Assembly: GCA_024743255.1 (NCBI GenBank)
Contig: JANSWY010000002.1
Span: 248,001-312,000 of the forward strand
Reading direction: 5' to 3'
Origin: a bacterium
GTDB lineage: Bacteria > Bacteroidota > Bacteroidia > Cytophagales > Cyclobacteriaceae
DNA length: 64,000 nucleotides
Position 1 is the first letter of the stretch; every line of letters begins with the position of its first letter. Below the pieces are notes generated by a model that was not told where the DNA came from, did no database searches, and saw nothing but the letters and a program-made list of their open reading frames with translations. The position numbers and the translations under genes were made by a program. Below, in pieces: positions 33,238 through 42,894 of the stretch.

Positions 33238-34896
33238 CTAGAATGAGTAACTGAAACCAACCTGGAACTGTAATGCCCTTGAAGGGTAATTCATAAACCT
33301 CTGATTTTCAGATCCTAATATGTTACCCAGGTTTAAAAACAGCCCTGATCTTTCAGATAAGATATATCGTGATCTCAGATTCAAATTCACGATAGGATCC
33401 AATTTTTGACGTATATCTGAAGCTGCATTATATCCTTCAATGCCTCCTATCACCTCCAATTGAGGTCTAAAAATAAGTTTATTGATCAAACGATAGTTAC
33501 CTGAAATAGACATCTTATATTGAGGCATATGCCATGCTTCAGGAAGTTGGTCTGTGTCATAACCTATGATTTCGGCGTTTGCCTGTAATCCAGCTTTCTC
33601 ACCAAATGAATAATTAAGTTCTCCAAATAGTCTAAAAACCGCTGTGTTACCACTATCATAGATCAAATCAAAACGGGAACTATCTGGTTGACTATTTACA
33701 AAGAACCCGATATTTTCATAAGTCCCGGTAGAAAATCCTGCTGTTACCCCTACAGTCTCTGAAATCTTACCTCTTAAACCTCCGTAAAGTTCAAACTTGG
33801 TAATTTCGTTTCTTATGTCCAGGTTATTCTGAATCCAAGGATTTGCATTTGAGAAGCTTGAGAATGTATTGAAATCCTGATCTCCTCTTATTCCTCCATA
33901 GATATCAAGGTATTCCGAAATTGGGAATGCAACATTGAAGTCAGGATAGATTGCCAACTCAGAATCCTGATTGGTAGAATCAACGGCTGACACAACATTG
34001 AAACCTCCCTGAATGAGAAATCCCGATAATTTAAACCTAACAAATGGAGATACCTTGAACTGATTTCTTTCTAATGAAAAATCTGAGTCCTCATAGGTAG
34101 ATAGGCTTCCGGAAATATTGATTCCAGCATTCCAATCGTCATTGATTTGATAACTGTTTTTACCATTAAATGAAAAAGTGTTTTCACTTGCATTGAAGTT
34201 ATCCGAAATGGTGTTGAAGGCTAAGTCATAATTGTATTTAAATGGGCTTTCCTGCTTAGTCCCATTAAATCCACCGACAAAGTCAAATTCATTAAACTTC
34301 TGATTAATGGTGTCTTTCAACGGAGTTGTTATTTCCGGGCTATAACCAAAGAAATGGTTAAATCGATTTTGGAAACCCAGAGTTGAGTAAAAACCAATCT
34401 CTTTAGCGTATCCTTTCACAAACAACTCAGCTAATGTAGAACCAGAAGCACTATTTTTATCATCTACAGGTCCTTTACCAAAAGAATGATGATTCACATG
34501 AGCTCCAATGCTCAGATTTTCATCTCTTTTGTTGGAATAAATAACATCTACAAAAGGACTATTAAAATTACCATAGCCCAATTGAACTTGTCCATTGTAG
34601 ACCTTTTCAAGAGCCTGAGGCTTTAACTTAAGCACCTTTATTTTCGATGGTTTTACAACTGGAGAGAAACTCAAATCCTTCACATCAAATTTTACTGGGA
34701 TCTCGCCAGCTCCTATCTGATCAAACTTTACCTTTTCGTAGTACTTGTTGAATTTGGGTAGTTCCAGTTTTTTATCCTTCTCTATAATGATTTCTGCGTC
34801 TTCTACCTCTCCATCATCGCCCCAAGTAGTATCCTGAGCGAATAACTGGCTAGAAGCAAATATTAACATCACACAAATTATTGCTAATCTACCCAT
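33238..34896 (-). CDS. Outer-membrane beta-barrel protein, TonB-receptor-like
   Basis: A 552-residue outer-membrane protein beginning at the ATG at 34896 (signal peptide MGRLAIICVMLIFASSQLFA). The N-terminal segment has no plug or regulatory domain; a short acidic part (EVEDAEIIIEKDKK) leads into the barrel (about 100-552), which ends in a Phe (VGFSYSF). It overlaps the stop of the TPR gene by 8 nt, so the pair is co-translated. I think this is a channel or assembly protein that works with its TPR partner; substrate unknown. Confidence 0.82.
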   Translation of the reverse strand: MGRLAIICVMLIFASSQLFAQDTTWGDDGEVEDAEIIIEKDKKLELPKFNKYYEKVKFDQIGAGEIPVKFDVKDLSFSPVVKPSKIKVLKLKPQALEKVYNGQVQLGYGNFNSPFVDVIYSNKRDENLSIGAHVNHHSFGKGPVDDKNSASGSTLAELFVKGYAKEIGFYSTLGFQNRFNHFFGYSPEITTPLKDTINQKFNEFDFVGGFNGTKQESPFKYNYDLAFNTISDNFNASENTFSFNGKNSYQINDDWNAGINISGSLSTYEDSDFSLERNQFKVSPFVRFKLSGFLIQGGFNVVSAVDSTNQDSELAIYPDFNVAFPISEYLDIYGGIRGDQDFNTFSSFSNANPWIQNNLDIRNEITKFELYGGLRGKISETVGVTAGFSTGTYENIGFFVNSQPDSSRFDLIYDSGNTAVFRLFGELNYSFGEKAGLQANAEIIGYDTDQLPEAWHMPQYKMSISGNYRLINKLIFRPQLEVIGGIEGYNAASDIRQKLDPIVNLNLRSRYILSERSGLFLNLGNILGSENQRFMNYPSRALQFQVGFSYSF

Positions 34897-37800
34897 CGTT
34901 TTCTTCTGTGTTTGTGAGTGAATCAACTTCCTCATCATTTTCAATTATCGCCTTTTCAAGTTCTTCAATCTCTAACAACTTAGTATTGGCCAATTCCACA
35001 ATATCCTTAACTGGTGATTTCTCAACGATACTATTTAGAGTTGCTTTAGCCTGGAATAATTCTTCCATCGCTATATAATTATCGGCAATCAGCAGAAATG
35101 ATTTACCTAGCCATTGATCATAGCTGGCATATTGTTTATTCAGCTCAAAGCAAGTCTCTATAGACTGACGGTATTTCTGTTGTTTGAAATAAACCAAAGC
35201 AAGTCCATAGTGAGCATTTGCCCCATTTTCATCTTTAATATCATTCATTAATTGAAGATATTGATCAGCTGCCTGGTCATACTGCGCTTTGTCAGAATAG
35301 ATATTACCAATCAACAAAATCGCTCTTGACTTGGCATCTTGATTCATTTTTGAGCTTTCGCTAATCTTCTCAGCATATGCTACAGCGCTATCAAGTTCAT
35401 TCAGATTGTAATAAGCAAGCATTTGACCACTCCAGCTATTCCCAATATCTCTCTTTGATTTGGAATAAGTTTCTAATTCTTTAAAGGTCTGAAGTGCACT
35501 ATTGTGATCCTCTTTTAACGCATATAACGACCCCAATCTATATAATGACCTATTAAGATATTTGCCCGATTTATCTGATACTACTTCTACAAACTCTTCG
35601 ATTGCTAAGTCATATTCTAAAATTCGGTAGTAAGATTCAGCTATAAGATAACCAGCTTCCGTATTGAAACTGCTTGCAGTGTATTTTGACCTGAAATCTT
35701 GTAATGCTTTGATTGCAGGTTCATACCTTTGATTGTAATACTGTGATTTTGCAGCATCAAACTCAATACTTTCAAGGCTTTCATCATTTGGGTTTGCGGC
35801 CTTATATTTTTCAAGGAAACTGCTAAAATCGTCTCCATTACCTGTTAATGCATAGAGTTCCTGCAAGCCTAAAAGTGCTCCATTTGCAGCTTTGTGACTA
35901 ATGTGGTCATTCAAGATAGATTTATAATCAGACTCTGCTTCCGGGTATTTACCTAGATTGTAACTGGCTACCGCCCTTTTCAACAAGGCATACGGCGTTA
36001 ATTGTCCCTCAGGATATTCTGATATCACCTGACTAAATCCACCCACGGCAGATGTGTAATCACCAGATTCAAACTGTAGTTCAGCAAGTTGAAAAATCCC
36101 ATTATCACGATAAGATGACTTAGGAAAATTACTCAGTAATGTTTGGTAATGGTTTTTGGCTAATTGTGGTTGTTCATTAAGTGCATATACAACCCCTAAT
36201 TGAAAGTTTATATAATCTTTCGCAGCACCAGTTTGATTCAACAAGCTTTGATAAGTAGAAATTGCAGTTACATAATCTTTGCTAACATAATAGCAATCAC
36301 CTAGTCTGGTGTTTGCATCTGCCAATAAGTTTGGTTTTCCTGTATAGCCTGCCAAAAAGCTTTTGAAATTAGCGCTGGCATTTTCATAATCCTTAGAATT
36401 GAAATAACTGTATCCTAAACCATATCTACTTAACAACTTTAAATCTTTCGCCTCTTCACTATTTTCAGTGATATATAGCGCCGATTTATAGGAAGCAATC
36501 GCTAGTTCGTATTTCTGACCAATATTGAATGCTTCACCCTTCCAGAAATGTGCCTTTATATTCAATAGCTTGTTTTGACTATACCTTAGAGACTTATCAT
36601 AAAAGTAAATGGCGTTTTTGAACCTACTATTATTGAATTGGTCGGAGGCTTTCTGAAAAGTTACCTTTTGATAAGTATTCTCGATTGCCGGAGAAATGTT
36701 ATCCAGGTTTTCAATGTATTGAATGGCAAGATCATAATCCGAGGTATTTAAGAATGCTTCAGTAAGGAACTCGTTAACTTCGGTGTGGTATTTTCCATCA
36801 GGAAATTTAGTTTGATAATTCTTTGCCCCTTCGATACACTCCTTGTACTCTTCCAGCTTGAACTCTACTTTGATCAATTGAAATGTAGATTCCTCTCTAA
36901 TGTCCTTTTCTTCAGATTTAAGAGCTTGCCAAAATGCTGATTTAGCATATTCGTAATTCTCCTGTTCCAGATATAGTTTACCTAAGTAATAAGAACTGTA
37001 ATGACCGATTTCATCTTTATCAAGTGCAGAGAAGCTATAATATTCAGTAGCATTTTCCATTTGTCCATCAAGTCTGTAAGCTTCTGCTAAATTGAAATAT
37101 ACTGCTGGTTGTGCTTTTCTGTTAGATGCTGAAAGACCACTTTCGAAGGATTCAATAGCAGATTTGTGTTGATTCAATTTCAAATAAGCATTGCCCTGGA
37201 CGTAATACAACTTTGGATCTATGGCAAAACCTTCTGAAAGGGCTCTTTTTGAAAAGTTGACACACTTGTTATAATCTTCGTTTTCCAGATGAATACTTGC
37301 AATCATAAGTGCAGAAGATCCAATGTATTCTTCACTACCTGATGCTGTATTTAGCGCTTCTAGTGCCTCATCAAAACTATTTTGCTTATACCTGATAAAA
37401 CCTCTGTAGTAGTTGGCAGCATAGTAGTACTCTGAATCCATCTGGTCTACTTTGGCGAATTCATCAGCCGCAAGAGGCATTTGCTTTAAGTTGAAATATC
37501 CATAACCAAGTTTAAAGGCAAGATCATCCTGATATGAGGACGTAACATTTGCTTTCTTAAAGTATGAAACAGCCTTCTTATACTTTTGATTCTGATAGAA
37601 ATAATTTCCGATTTCATAGTAAGCCAATCCTGCTTTTGAATGGAATGGATAACTCTCCAAAAAGCTTTCCATTAGGTATTCCCCATCATTGTGATACAGC
37701 TTCAATGCTGACATTGCACGGTAATACGCAGATGATCCAAGGTTATTTCTATCCTTGCCAGATCTGAGATACTGTTCAAATTTTTCTCGTGCTTGATTGT

Positions 37801-37927
37801 ATTGTCCCTGTTCATAGTATTCAATACCATTTTTAAACAGAGATTCAACTGGCTGATTTATGGTTCCATTCTGGGCATAACATTGGAATACCGCCAATAC
37901 ACATAAGGTTGCTACAAGTTGCTTCAA
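34889..37927 (-). CDS. Large exported TPR protein (TTG start)
   Basis: A 1012-residue protein made of about 25 tetratricopeptide-like repeats after a signal peptide (MKQLVATLCVLAVFQCYA-Q). The only possible start is a TTG at 37927: an in-frame stop lies two codons upstream, and no ATG occurs near the beginning. Repeats such as YYEQGQYNQAREKFEQYL, AASYNLGKYPEAESDYKSI and HYGLALVYFKQQKYRQS are canonical. The size and exported repeats resemble the TPR components of envelope assembly or gliding systems in this phylum, but no specific name is supported. A barrel gene overlaps its 3' end. Confidence 0.85.
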   Translation of the reverse strand: MKQLVATLCVLAVFQCYAQNGTINQPVESLFKNGIEYYEQGQYNQAREKFEQYLRSGKDRNNLGSSAYYRAMSALKLYHNDGEYLMESFLESYPFHSKAGLAYYEIGNYFYQNQKYKKAVSYFKKANVTSSYQDDLAFKLGYGYFNLKQMPLAADEFAKVDQMDSEYYYAANYYRGFIRYKQNSFDEALEALNTASGSEEYIGSSALMIASIHLENEDYNKCVNFSKRALSEGFAIDPKLYYVQGNAYLKLNQHKSAIESFESGLSASNRKAQPAVYFNLAEAYRLDGQMENATEYYSFSALDKDEIGHYSSYYLGKLYLEQENYEYAKSAFWQALKSEEKDIREESTFQLIKVEFKLEEYKECIEGAKNYQTKFPDGKYHTEVNEFLTEAFLNTSDYDLAIQYIENLDNISPAIENTYQKVTFQKASDQFNNSRFKNAIYFYDKSLRYSQNKLLNIKAHFWKGEAFNIGQKYELAIASYKSALYITENSEEAKDLKLLSRYGLGYSYFNSKDYENASANFKSFLAGYTGKPNLLADANTRLGDCYYVSKDYVTAISTYQSLLNQTGAAKDYINFQLGVVYALNEQPQLAKNHYQTLLSNFPKSSYRDNGIFQLAELQFESGDYTSAVGGFSQVISEYPEGQLTPYALLKRAVASYNLGKYPEAESDYKSILNDHISHKAANGALLGLQELYALTGNGDDFSSFLEKYKAANPNDESLESIEFDAAKSQYYNQRYEPAIKALQDFRSKYTASSFNTEAGYLIAESYYRILEYDLAIEEFVEVVSDKSGKYLNRSLYRLGSLYALKEDHNSALQTFKELETYSKSKRDIGNSWSGQMLAYYNLNELDSAVAYAEKISESSKMNQDAKSRAILLIGNIYSDKAQYDQAADQYLQLMNDIKDENGANAHYGLALVYFKQQKYRQSIETCFELNKQYASYDQWLGKSFLLIADNYIAMEELFQAKATLNSIVEKSPVKDIVELANTKLLEIEELEKAIIENDEEVDSLTNTEENDG

Positions 37928-37970
37928 ATTTTATTCGTTTTTCACACTAACGAAGCAATTGCTTCATTAT

Positions 37971-39008
37971 TTAATGCATCAGTTTGAAAATAAGCTCTTT
38001 CAGTAAGTACCCCTCCGTCACATTACCTGAAGCCCCCACTCCTTTCGTCATCATATCGGCCTGACGAATAAATGCGAGGTTTTGCATCACTTTTTGCACA
38101 GGGTAATTCTTAGCGGCTGTCATGTACTCATCTACAAAAAACGGACTAACCCCAATTAAAGATGCAATTTCATTCTTTCCCTGGTGAGTATTTTTCATTC
38201 TGGCACCATGTATCAGGAGTAACTTATTGAAATAGTTAAACAAATTAAAAATTACCAGAATTGCAGGATTGCTTTTTGGGTTTGCCTGAAAGTAATTGAT
38301 AATCTGGTTAGCCTTCAATATCTGTTTGAATGAAATTGACTTTTGAAGCTCAAATACGTTGTACTCTTTACTAATACCAACATACTTCGAAACATGGGAG
38401 TCTTCAATTTTAACCTTCTCACCAAAGTTCAAAAGCATCTTGTCTATTTCATTGGATAGTCTTGATAAGTTATTACCAATAAAATCGGCCAACATTTGAA
38501 TTGCCTTCTCAGTAACCGGAAACTCTTTCTCCCCAAAATACGATTTGATAAACCCTGGAATCTGATTGTCATACAACTTCTTGCTTGTTATAGATACAGT
38601 CTGCTTTTCAATGAGTTTACCGATTGCTTTTCGCTTATCTACATTCTTGTACTTGTAAGCGAATACTAGAATTGTTGAAGGTTGAGGGTTTGCCAAGTAA
38701 TTCTCTAAGAGCTTAGCTCCGACTTCCTTATTAAAGTCTTTGATTTCCTGAGCTTCCTTTACGATCACGACCTGACGATCGGACATCATTGGAAATCTTC
38801 TGGCATTATTGATCACAGCACTCATTTCAACATCCTTGCCATAGAGAATAATTTGGTTGAATCCCTTTTGTGATTCTTCTAAAGCGTTAGCCTCTATATA
38901 ATCAACAATTCTATCAGTGAAATAGGGCTCTTCCCCTTGTAAAAAATATACAGGCGAATAGTTGCCTTTCTTTAATTCTGAATAGACCGAGTCGAAATTT
39001 GCTGCCAT
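37971..39008 (-). CDS. holA: DNA polymerase III subunit delta
   Basis: A 345-residue clamp-loader subunit. It has the AAA+-like fold without a working Walker A, typical of delta (PVYFLQGEEPYFTDRIVDYIE at the start, then RRFPMMSDRQVVIVKEAQ). Delta opens the sliding clamp by contacting it with its N-terminal domain. Length and layout are normal. Starts at ATG 39008. The gene downstream on the minus strand is the large TPR gene, 43 nt away; no functional link is apparent. Confidence 0.92.
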   Translation of the reverse strand: MAANFDSVYSELKKGNYSPVYFLQGEEPYFTDRIVDYIEANALEESQKGFNQIILYGKDVEMSAVINNARRFPMMSDRQVVIVKEAQEIKDFNKEVGAKLLENYLANPQPSTILVFAYKYKNVDKRKAIGKLIEKQTVSITSKKLYDNQIPGFIKSYFGEKEFPVTEKAIQMLADFIGNNLSRLSNEIDKMLLNFGEKVKIEDSHVSKYVGISKEYNVFELQKSISFKQILKANQIINYFQANPKSNPAILVIFNLFNYFNKLLLIHGARMKNTHQGKNEIASLIGVSPFFVDEYMTAAKNYPVQKVMQNLAFIRQADMMTKGVGASGNVTEGYLLKELIFKLMH

Positions 39009-39332
39009 GTTTACAAATTTGCTAAATCATTGTTAATAAAACACATTTGAGACCCAAAATTGCAGAATACTAATAATGTTTAAAATGCACACATTCAAAA
39101 TAAACTTTTTAAATACGTTAAACATTTATTAACCTTTTTAAACAATTCGGTTTAACAAGATTTCTGACAATTTTTTACGCAAATCATTGAGCAGCTGATA
39201 AGTTACGTATATACTCCTCAACCTAAGCTAAAACAGCACAAAATTGTACTTTTCTTATATTTAACGGTATAATTTTTATTTTTAGACAATAATAAATAGA
39301 TTTGTAATGGAGCATAGATTAGTAAAGGTAAC
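39009..39332. promoter_or_regulatory. Divergent intergenic region with a plus-strand promoter
   Basis: AT-rich gap between holA (minus) and the 79-residue gene (plus). A perfect -7 element TAGATTTG lies at 39297-39304 with a T-rich -33 region. Several related words (TTTAAA, GTTTAAC, GTTAAAC) cluster at 39079-39160 and may be regulator half-sites. An 11-codon open frame starts at 39307 and overlaps the start of the next gene by 10 nt. No RNA gene seen. Confidence 0.45.
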
Positions 39333-39572
39333 ATGCATTTAATATGGTACAATCCAGATACTTCATCCTACGAGCAAGGTGAGGAAGAGGAATATCTGAA
39401 GACAAAGGCAGCTAGTTTTAATTCAGAAGGATTCAATGTTTTATATGAATTCAGCAAGACAACAATGCACATTGCTGAAAAGATTATAAAGTCGCTTAAT
39501 TTGGTTAGGGAAACGAACCAGGGTAACGATGTTTTGAATCAGATTGAAAACCAACAGATAGATCTGCAGTAG
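39333..39572 (+). CDS. Small hypothetical cytoplasmic protein
   Basis: A 79-residue protein (HLIWYNPDTSSYEQGEEEEY, then SEGFNVLYEFSKTT) with no signal peptide, followed by a helical part (IAEKIIKSLNLVRETNQGNDVLNQI). The start has an AAGG-type Shine-Dalgarno 6-8 nt upstream, which is uncommon in this phylum. The composition and beginning look like a small conserved Bacteroidota protein, but I cannot name it. It is probably the first gene of a transcript that continues into the DUF4136 lipoprotein gene. Confidence 0.7.
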   Translation: MHLIWYNPDTSSYEQGEEEEYLKTKAASFNSEGFNVLYEFSKTTMHIAEKIIKSLNLVRETNQGNDVLNQIENQQIDLQ

Positions 39573-39632
39573 TCTTAAAACATTTTTTAAACATTTCTAT
39601 TCCTTGAGAATTCAGGATATATTAGCTGCTTT

Positions 39633-40172
39633 ATGAAGCGGATTACATATATCATTTCTTCCTTATTATTTCTCTACTCTTGCTCAACAGGCCGGGTTAT
39701 TCATTTCACAAACTCGGAAGCCAATTTCTCCTCTTATAGTAATTACAAGTTTCGCAATGCAGTAAAAGACAGCATAAGTGCTGAGGGAATGCGAATAGCT
39801 AATGCAATTCAAAATTCTATTAAAATGGAAATGAAAAACAGAGGGTATATTCAAGGATCAGGTGGAGCTGACTTGCAATTGCATTATGATCTAATCTCCA
39901 GCTATTCTGACAACTTTAATAATAATCCAAATCGAAATTCAAGGTTCTTCAATAATGACCCATTTTTCTACAATAACAACTGGCAATCAACAGATGTCTA
40001 TAAATCCGTACTACTGATTGAGTTATATGACATCAAAAAGAAAAAGCTGGTATGGCAAGCTAGTATGGACCTTTCCCATGCAAGAAGAGAAAAGCGAAGA
40101 GAAATCATGATTGCACGTGCTGTTGAGAGAATATTTTCTACCTATCAAAAAACAGCCAATCAAAACAACTAA
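39633..40172 (+). CDS. DUF4136 lipoprotein
   Basis: A 179-residue lipoprotein (FLYSC, Cys17). After a short beta segment (NFSSYSNYKF, typical start of DUF4136) comes a helix with IANAIQNSIKMEMKNRGYIQ, then the DLQLHYDL strand, an Asn-rich loop, and the closing VLLIELYDIKKKKLVWQAS...ARAVERIFSTY. The domain is widespread in Gram-negative lipoproteins and its role is unknown. Followed after 6 nt by the NhaC gene. Confidence 0.88.
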   Translation: MKRITYIISSLLFLYSCSTGRVIHFTNSEANFSSYSNYKFRNAVKDSISAEGMRIANAIQNSIKMEMKNRGYIQGSGGADLQLHYDLISSYSDNFNNNPNRNSRFFNNDPFFYNNNWQSTDVYKSVLLIELYDIKKKKLVWQASMDLSHARREKRREIMIARAVERIFSTYQKTANQNN

Positions 40173-40178
40173 TACTTT

Positions 40179-41654
40179 ATGGATCACTTTGGACTATTAT
40201 CAGTAATCCCCCCTATTATCGCCATTGCATTAGCTATTTGGACCAGACAGGTATATATCTCTTTAATTCTGGGAATCTTTATTGGTTGGTTATTCATTGA
40301 AGGTTTCAACCCGTTTCTGGCTACATTAAGCACTATCAACTCATTCGTAGACGTATTTGCAGATGCAGGCAATACCAGAACAGTTATTTTCACTTTGCTT
40401 GTTGGCTCTCTTATTATTTTAATTCAAGCATCAGGTGGTGTCGCAGGATTTATTAATTGGATTAGTAAGTTAATTGATCGATATAAGGATGATTCTGGTT
40501 TTGGTAAAAGGAAACTGGTCCAGATTTTGGCTGCTATCACAGGTGTTTTAATATTTGTTGAGTCTAATATCTCAATCCTTACTGTAGGGACCTTGTACAG
40601 ACCTATTTTCGAAAAATTAGGTATTAGTCGGGAAAAGCTAGCCTATATAGCTGACTCCAGTTCTGCACCATCATGTATCATAATACCCTTTAATGCCTGG
40701 GGGGCATTTGTAATGGGATTAATACTGACAAATGGTTTGGAGAATCCATTCAGAGTATTGTTTACTGCACTACCGTATAACTTCTATCCTTTTCTGGCAA
40801 TTCTACTATTATTGGGATTAATCATTTCAGGGAAAGATTTTGGCCCCATGAAAAAGGCTGAGACCAGAGTAAAAGAAACAGGTAAAATTCTTGATGAAGG
40901 TTCTAAACCAATGGTTTCCACTGAAATAACAACCGTTGAACCTGAGAATATAGAAAATCCAAAAACCTTCAACATGGTAGTCCCTATAGTCTTGATGGTA
41001 ATTTGTATGCCAATCATGCTTATTTATACGGGATGGCAGTCAGAATTTGTAGCAACAGATTTTTGGGGAAAGATCATGGAGGCTATTGGAAATGGTAGTG
41101 GCTCAGCTTCAGTCTTGTATTCTGTTACGTTTGCTGTAATAGTGGCAATCATCATGTACCTGATTCAGCGAATCATCAGTTTTAAAGAAGCTATTGATTA
41201 TACCTTAAAAGGTATGTCCGGAATGGTTTCTCTGGCATTACTTATGGTTTTAGCTTTTGCTTTGGGAAGCTTATGCAAACAACTCGGAACAGGTTTTTAT
41301 GTAGCTGAAGTGACTAAATCATGGTTATCTCCAGGTTTGGTGCCGTTTGTTGTTTTCATTACAAGCTGTTTTATTGCTTTTAGTACAGGAACATCATGGG
41401 GAACATTCTCCATCATGATTGCCATTGTAGTGCAAATGGCGGATGTTATGAATGCCAACATCTACATGTCAATAGCTGCTGTACTAGGTGGTGGAGTTTT
41501 TGGAGATCACTGCTCTCCTATTTCAGACACCACAATCATTTCCAGTATGGCTTCTGCAAGTGATCACGTAGATCATGTAAAAACACAATTACCTTATGCC
41601 TTATTTGCGGGCGGGATTACAGCTTTCCTTTATTTAATAATCGGAATATTATAG
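40179..41654 (+). CDS. NhaC-family Na+/H+ antiporter
   Basis: A 491-residue membrane protein with about eleven helices. Typical segments are the N-terminal IPPIIAIALAIWTRQVYISL, the SSSAPSCIIIPFNAWGAF loop, and the C-terminal STGTSWGTFSIM and GGGVFGDHCSPISDTTIISS, which carry the charged residues of the NhaC family. It probably exports Na+ in exchange for H+, suited to a marine host. Related transporters of this family also move organic substrates. It ends by overlapping the convergent lysA gene by 6 nt. Confidence 0.88.
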   Translation: MDHFGLLSVIPPIIAIALAIWTRQVYISLILGIFIGWLFIEGFNPFLATLSTINSFVDVFADAGNTRTVIFTLLVGSLIILIQASGGVAGFINWISKLIDRYKDDSGFGKRKLVQILAAITGVLIFVESNISILTVGTLYRPIFEKLGISREKLAYIADSSSAPSCIIIPFNAWGAFVMGLILTNGLENPFRVLFTALPYNFYPFLAILLLLGLIISGKDFGPMKKAETRVKETGKILDEGSKPMVSTEITTVEPENIENPKTFNMVVPIVLMVICMPIMLIYTGWQSEFVATDFWGKIMEAIGNGSGSASVLYSVTFAVIVAIIMYLIQRIISFKEAIDYTLKGMSGMVSLALLMVLAFALGSLCKQLGTGFYVAEVTKSWLSPGLVPFVVFITSCFIAFSTGTSWGTFSIMIAIVVQMADVMNANIYMSIAAVLGGGVFGDHCSPISDTTIISSMASASDHVDHVKTQLPYALFAGGITAFLYLIIGIL

Positions 41655-42806
41655 ATCTGAGCTGTAGATTGCCTGGATATCGTCCCTCATGTTGTATTTA
41701 TTGGCCATAACCTGACCATAAGCTCCAGAAGACAATAATGCTAGCAAATCTCCTCTATTTGATTTAGGTAGTTGAATCCCAACATCAAATGAATCAGTAG
41801 ATTCGCAAATGGGTCCTACAACATCGTATGTTTCCTTGTCAATACTTCCAGAAAACGAGATAATCTTATGTTTAGCCTGGTACAGAGCTGGTCTCATTAG
41901 TTCCGTCATTCCAGCATCTACAATCAGGAAGTTTTTCTTAATTCCATATTTGACATAGAGAACTTTCGTAATTAAGGCTCCACATTGCCCTGAAATTGAC
42001 CTTCCAAGTTCAAAATGAATATCTAGTGGCTTTTCTAATTCCAGGTTATTTTTAAAGACATTAAAATAATCAGCAAAAGGAGGAATTGGATTAGTTTCAG
42101 GATCTTCATAATCGATTCCTAATCCGCCACCCACATTCAGGTGATCCAATATCATTCCTTTTGAATGAAAAAGTTTGACCAACTCATTAGCCTTCAGGCA
42201 CAACTGACGGTAGTTGTCAAGATTTAATACCTGTGACCCAATATGGAAATGAATTCCTCTTACGTTTATATGCTGGAAACCATTTATTTTCTCTATTACC
42301 TGATCAAGCTCAGATATATTAATTCCAAACTTGTTTTCTTCAAGACCTGTAGTGATATGCTTGTGAGTTTGAGCGTCTACATTTGGGTTAATCCTCAAAG
42401 CAATATTGGCAGTCTTTCCCAAACCTGAAGCAATTTCATTTATCACTTCAATTTCATGCATTGACTCGCAGTTAAAGGCAAAAATACCCTCACCTAAAGC
42501 GTATTTAATCTCTTTATCAGTTTTTCCAACACCTGCAAATGCGATTTCCTCGGGCTTGAATCCAATTTCAATAGCCTTTCTCACCTCGTTTCCACTAACA
42601 CAATCAGCCCCGAAACCTTCTTCCTTTACCAATTTCAGAATTGGATCATTAGAATTAGCTTTGAGAGCGTAATGAATATGGAAATTAGTACCACTGATAG
42701 CATCTTTTGCTGCACCGGTAGTTTTTCTCAATAGATCTAAATCATAGAAATAGAAAGGCGTTTCAATCTCTTGAAACTGGCTGTTATACTGCGTCAGATT
42801 CAACAT
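41649..42806 (-). CDS. lysA: Diaminopimelate decarboxylase
   Basis: A 385-residue PLP enzyme of fold type III that converts meso-diaminopimelate to lysine. The PLP lysine is in HYALKANSND, HIGSQVLNLD is the phosphate segment, and the C-terminal sheet domain carries GPICESTDSFD with the substrate-binding Cys. Length matches short forms of LysA. It is transcribed toward nhaC and shares its last 6 nt with that gene; no terminator is present between them. Confidence 0.94.
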   Translation of the reverse strand: MLNLTQYNSQFQEIETPFYFYDLDLLRKTTGAAKDAISGTNFHIHYALKANSNDPILKLVKEEGFGADCVSGNEVRKAIEIGFKPEEIAFAGVGKTDKEIKYALGEGIFAFNCESMHEIEVINEIASGLGKTANIALRINPNVDAQTHKHITTGLEENKFGINISELDQVIEKINGFQHINVRGIHFHIGSQVLNLDNYRQLCLKANELVKLFHSKGMILDHLNVGGGLGIDYEDPETNPIPPFADYFNVFKNNLELEKPLDIHFELGRSISGQCGALITKVLYVKYGIKKNFLIVDAGMTELMRPALYQAKHKIISFSGSIDKETYDVVGPICESTDSFDVGIQLPKSNRGDLLALLSSGAYGQVMANKYNMRDDIQAIYSSDL

Positions 42807-42894
42807 AATCCTTACTTATTAGAAGAAAATGGTGGGTAAATGTTGATTTCTCAAATGAGAACCGCAAGTATAATATCGGGAATTCAATTTATCA

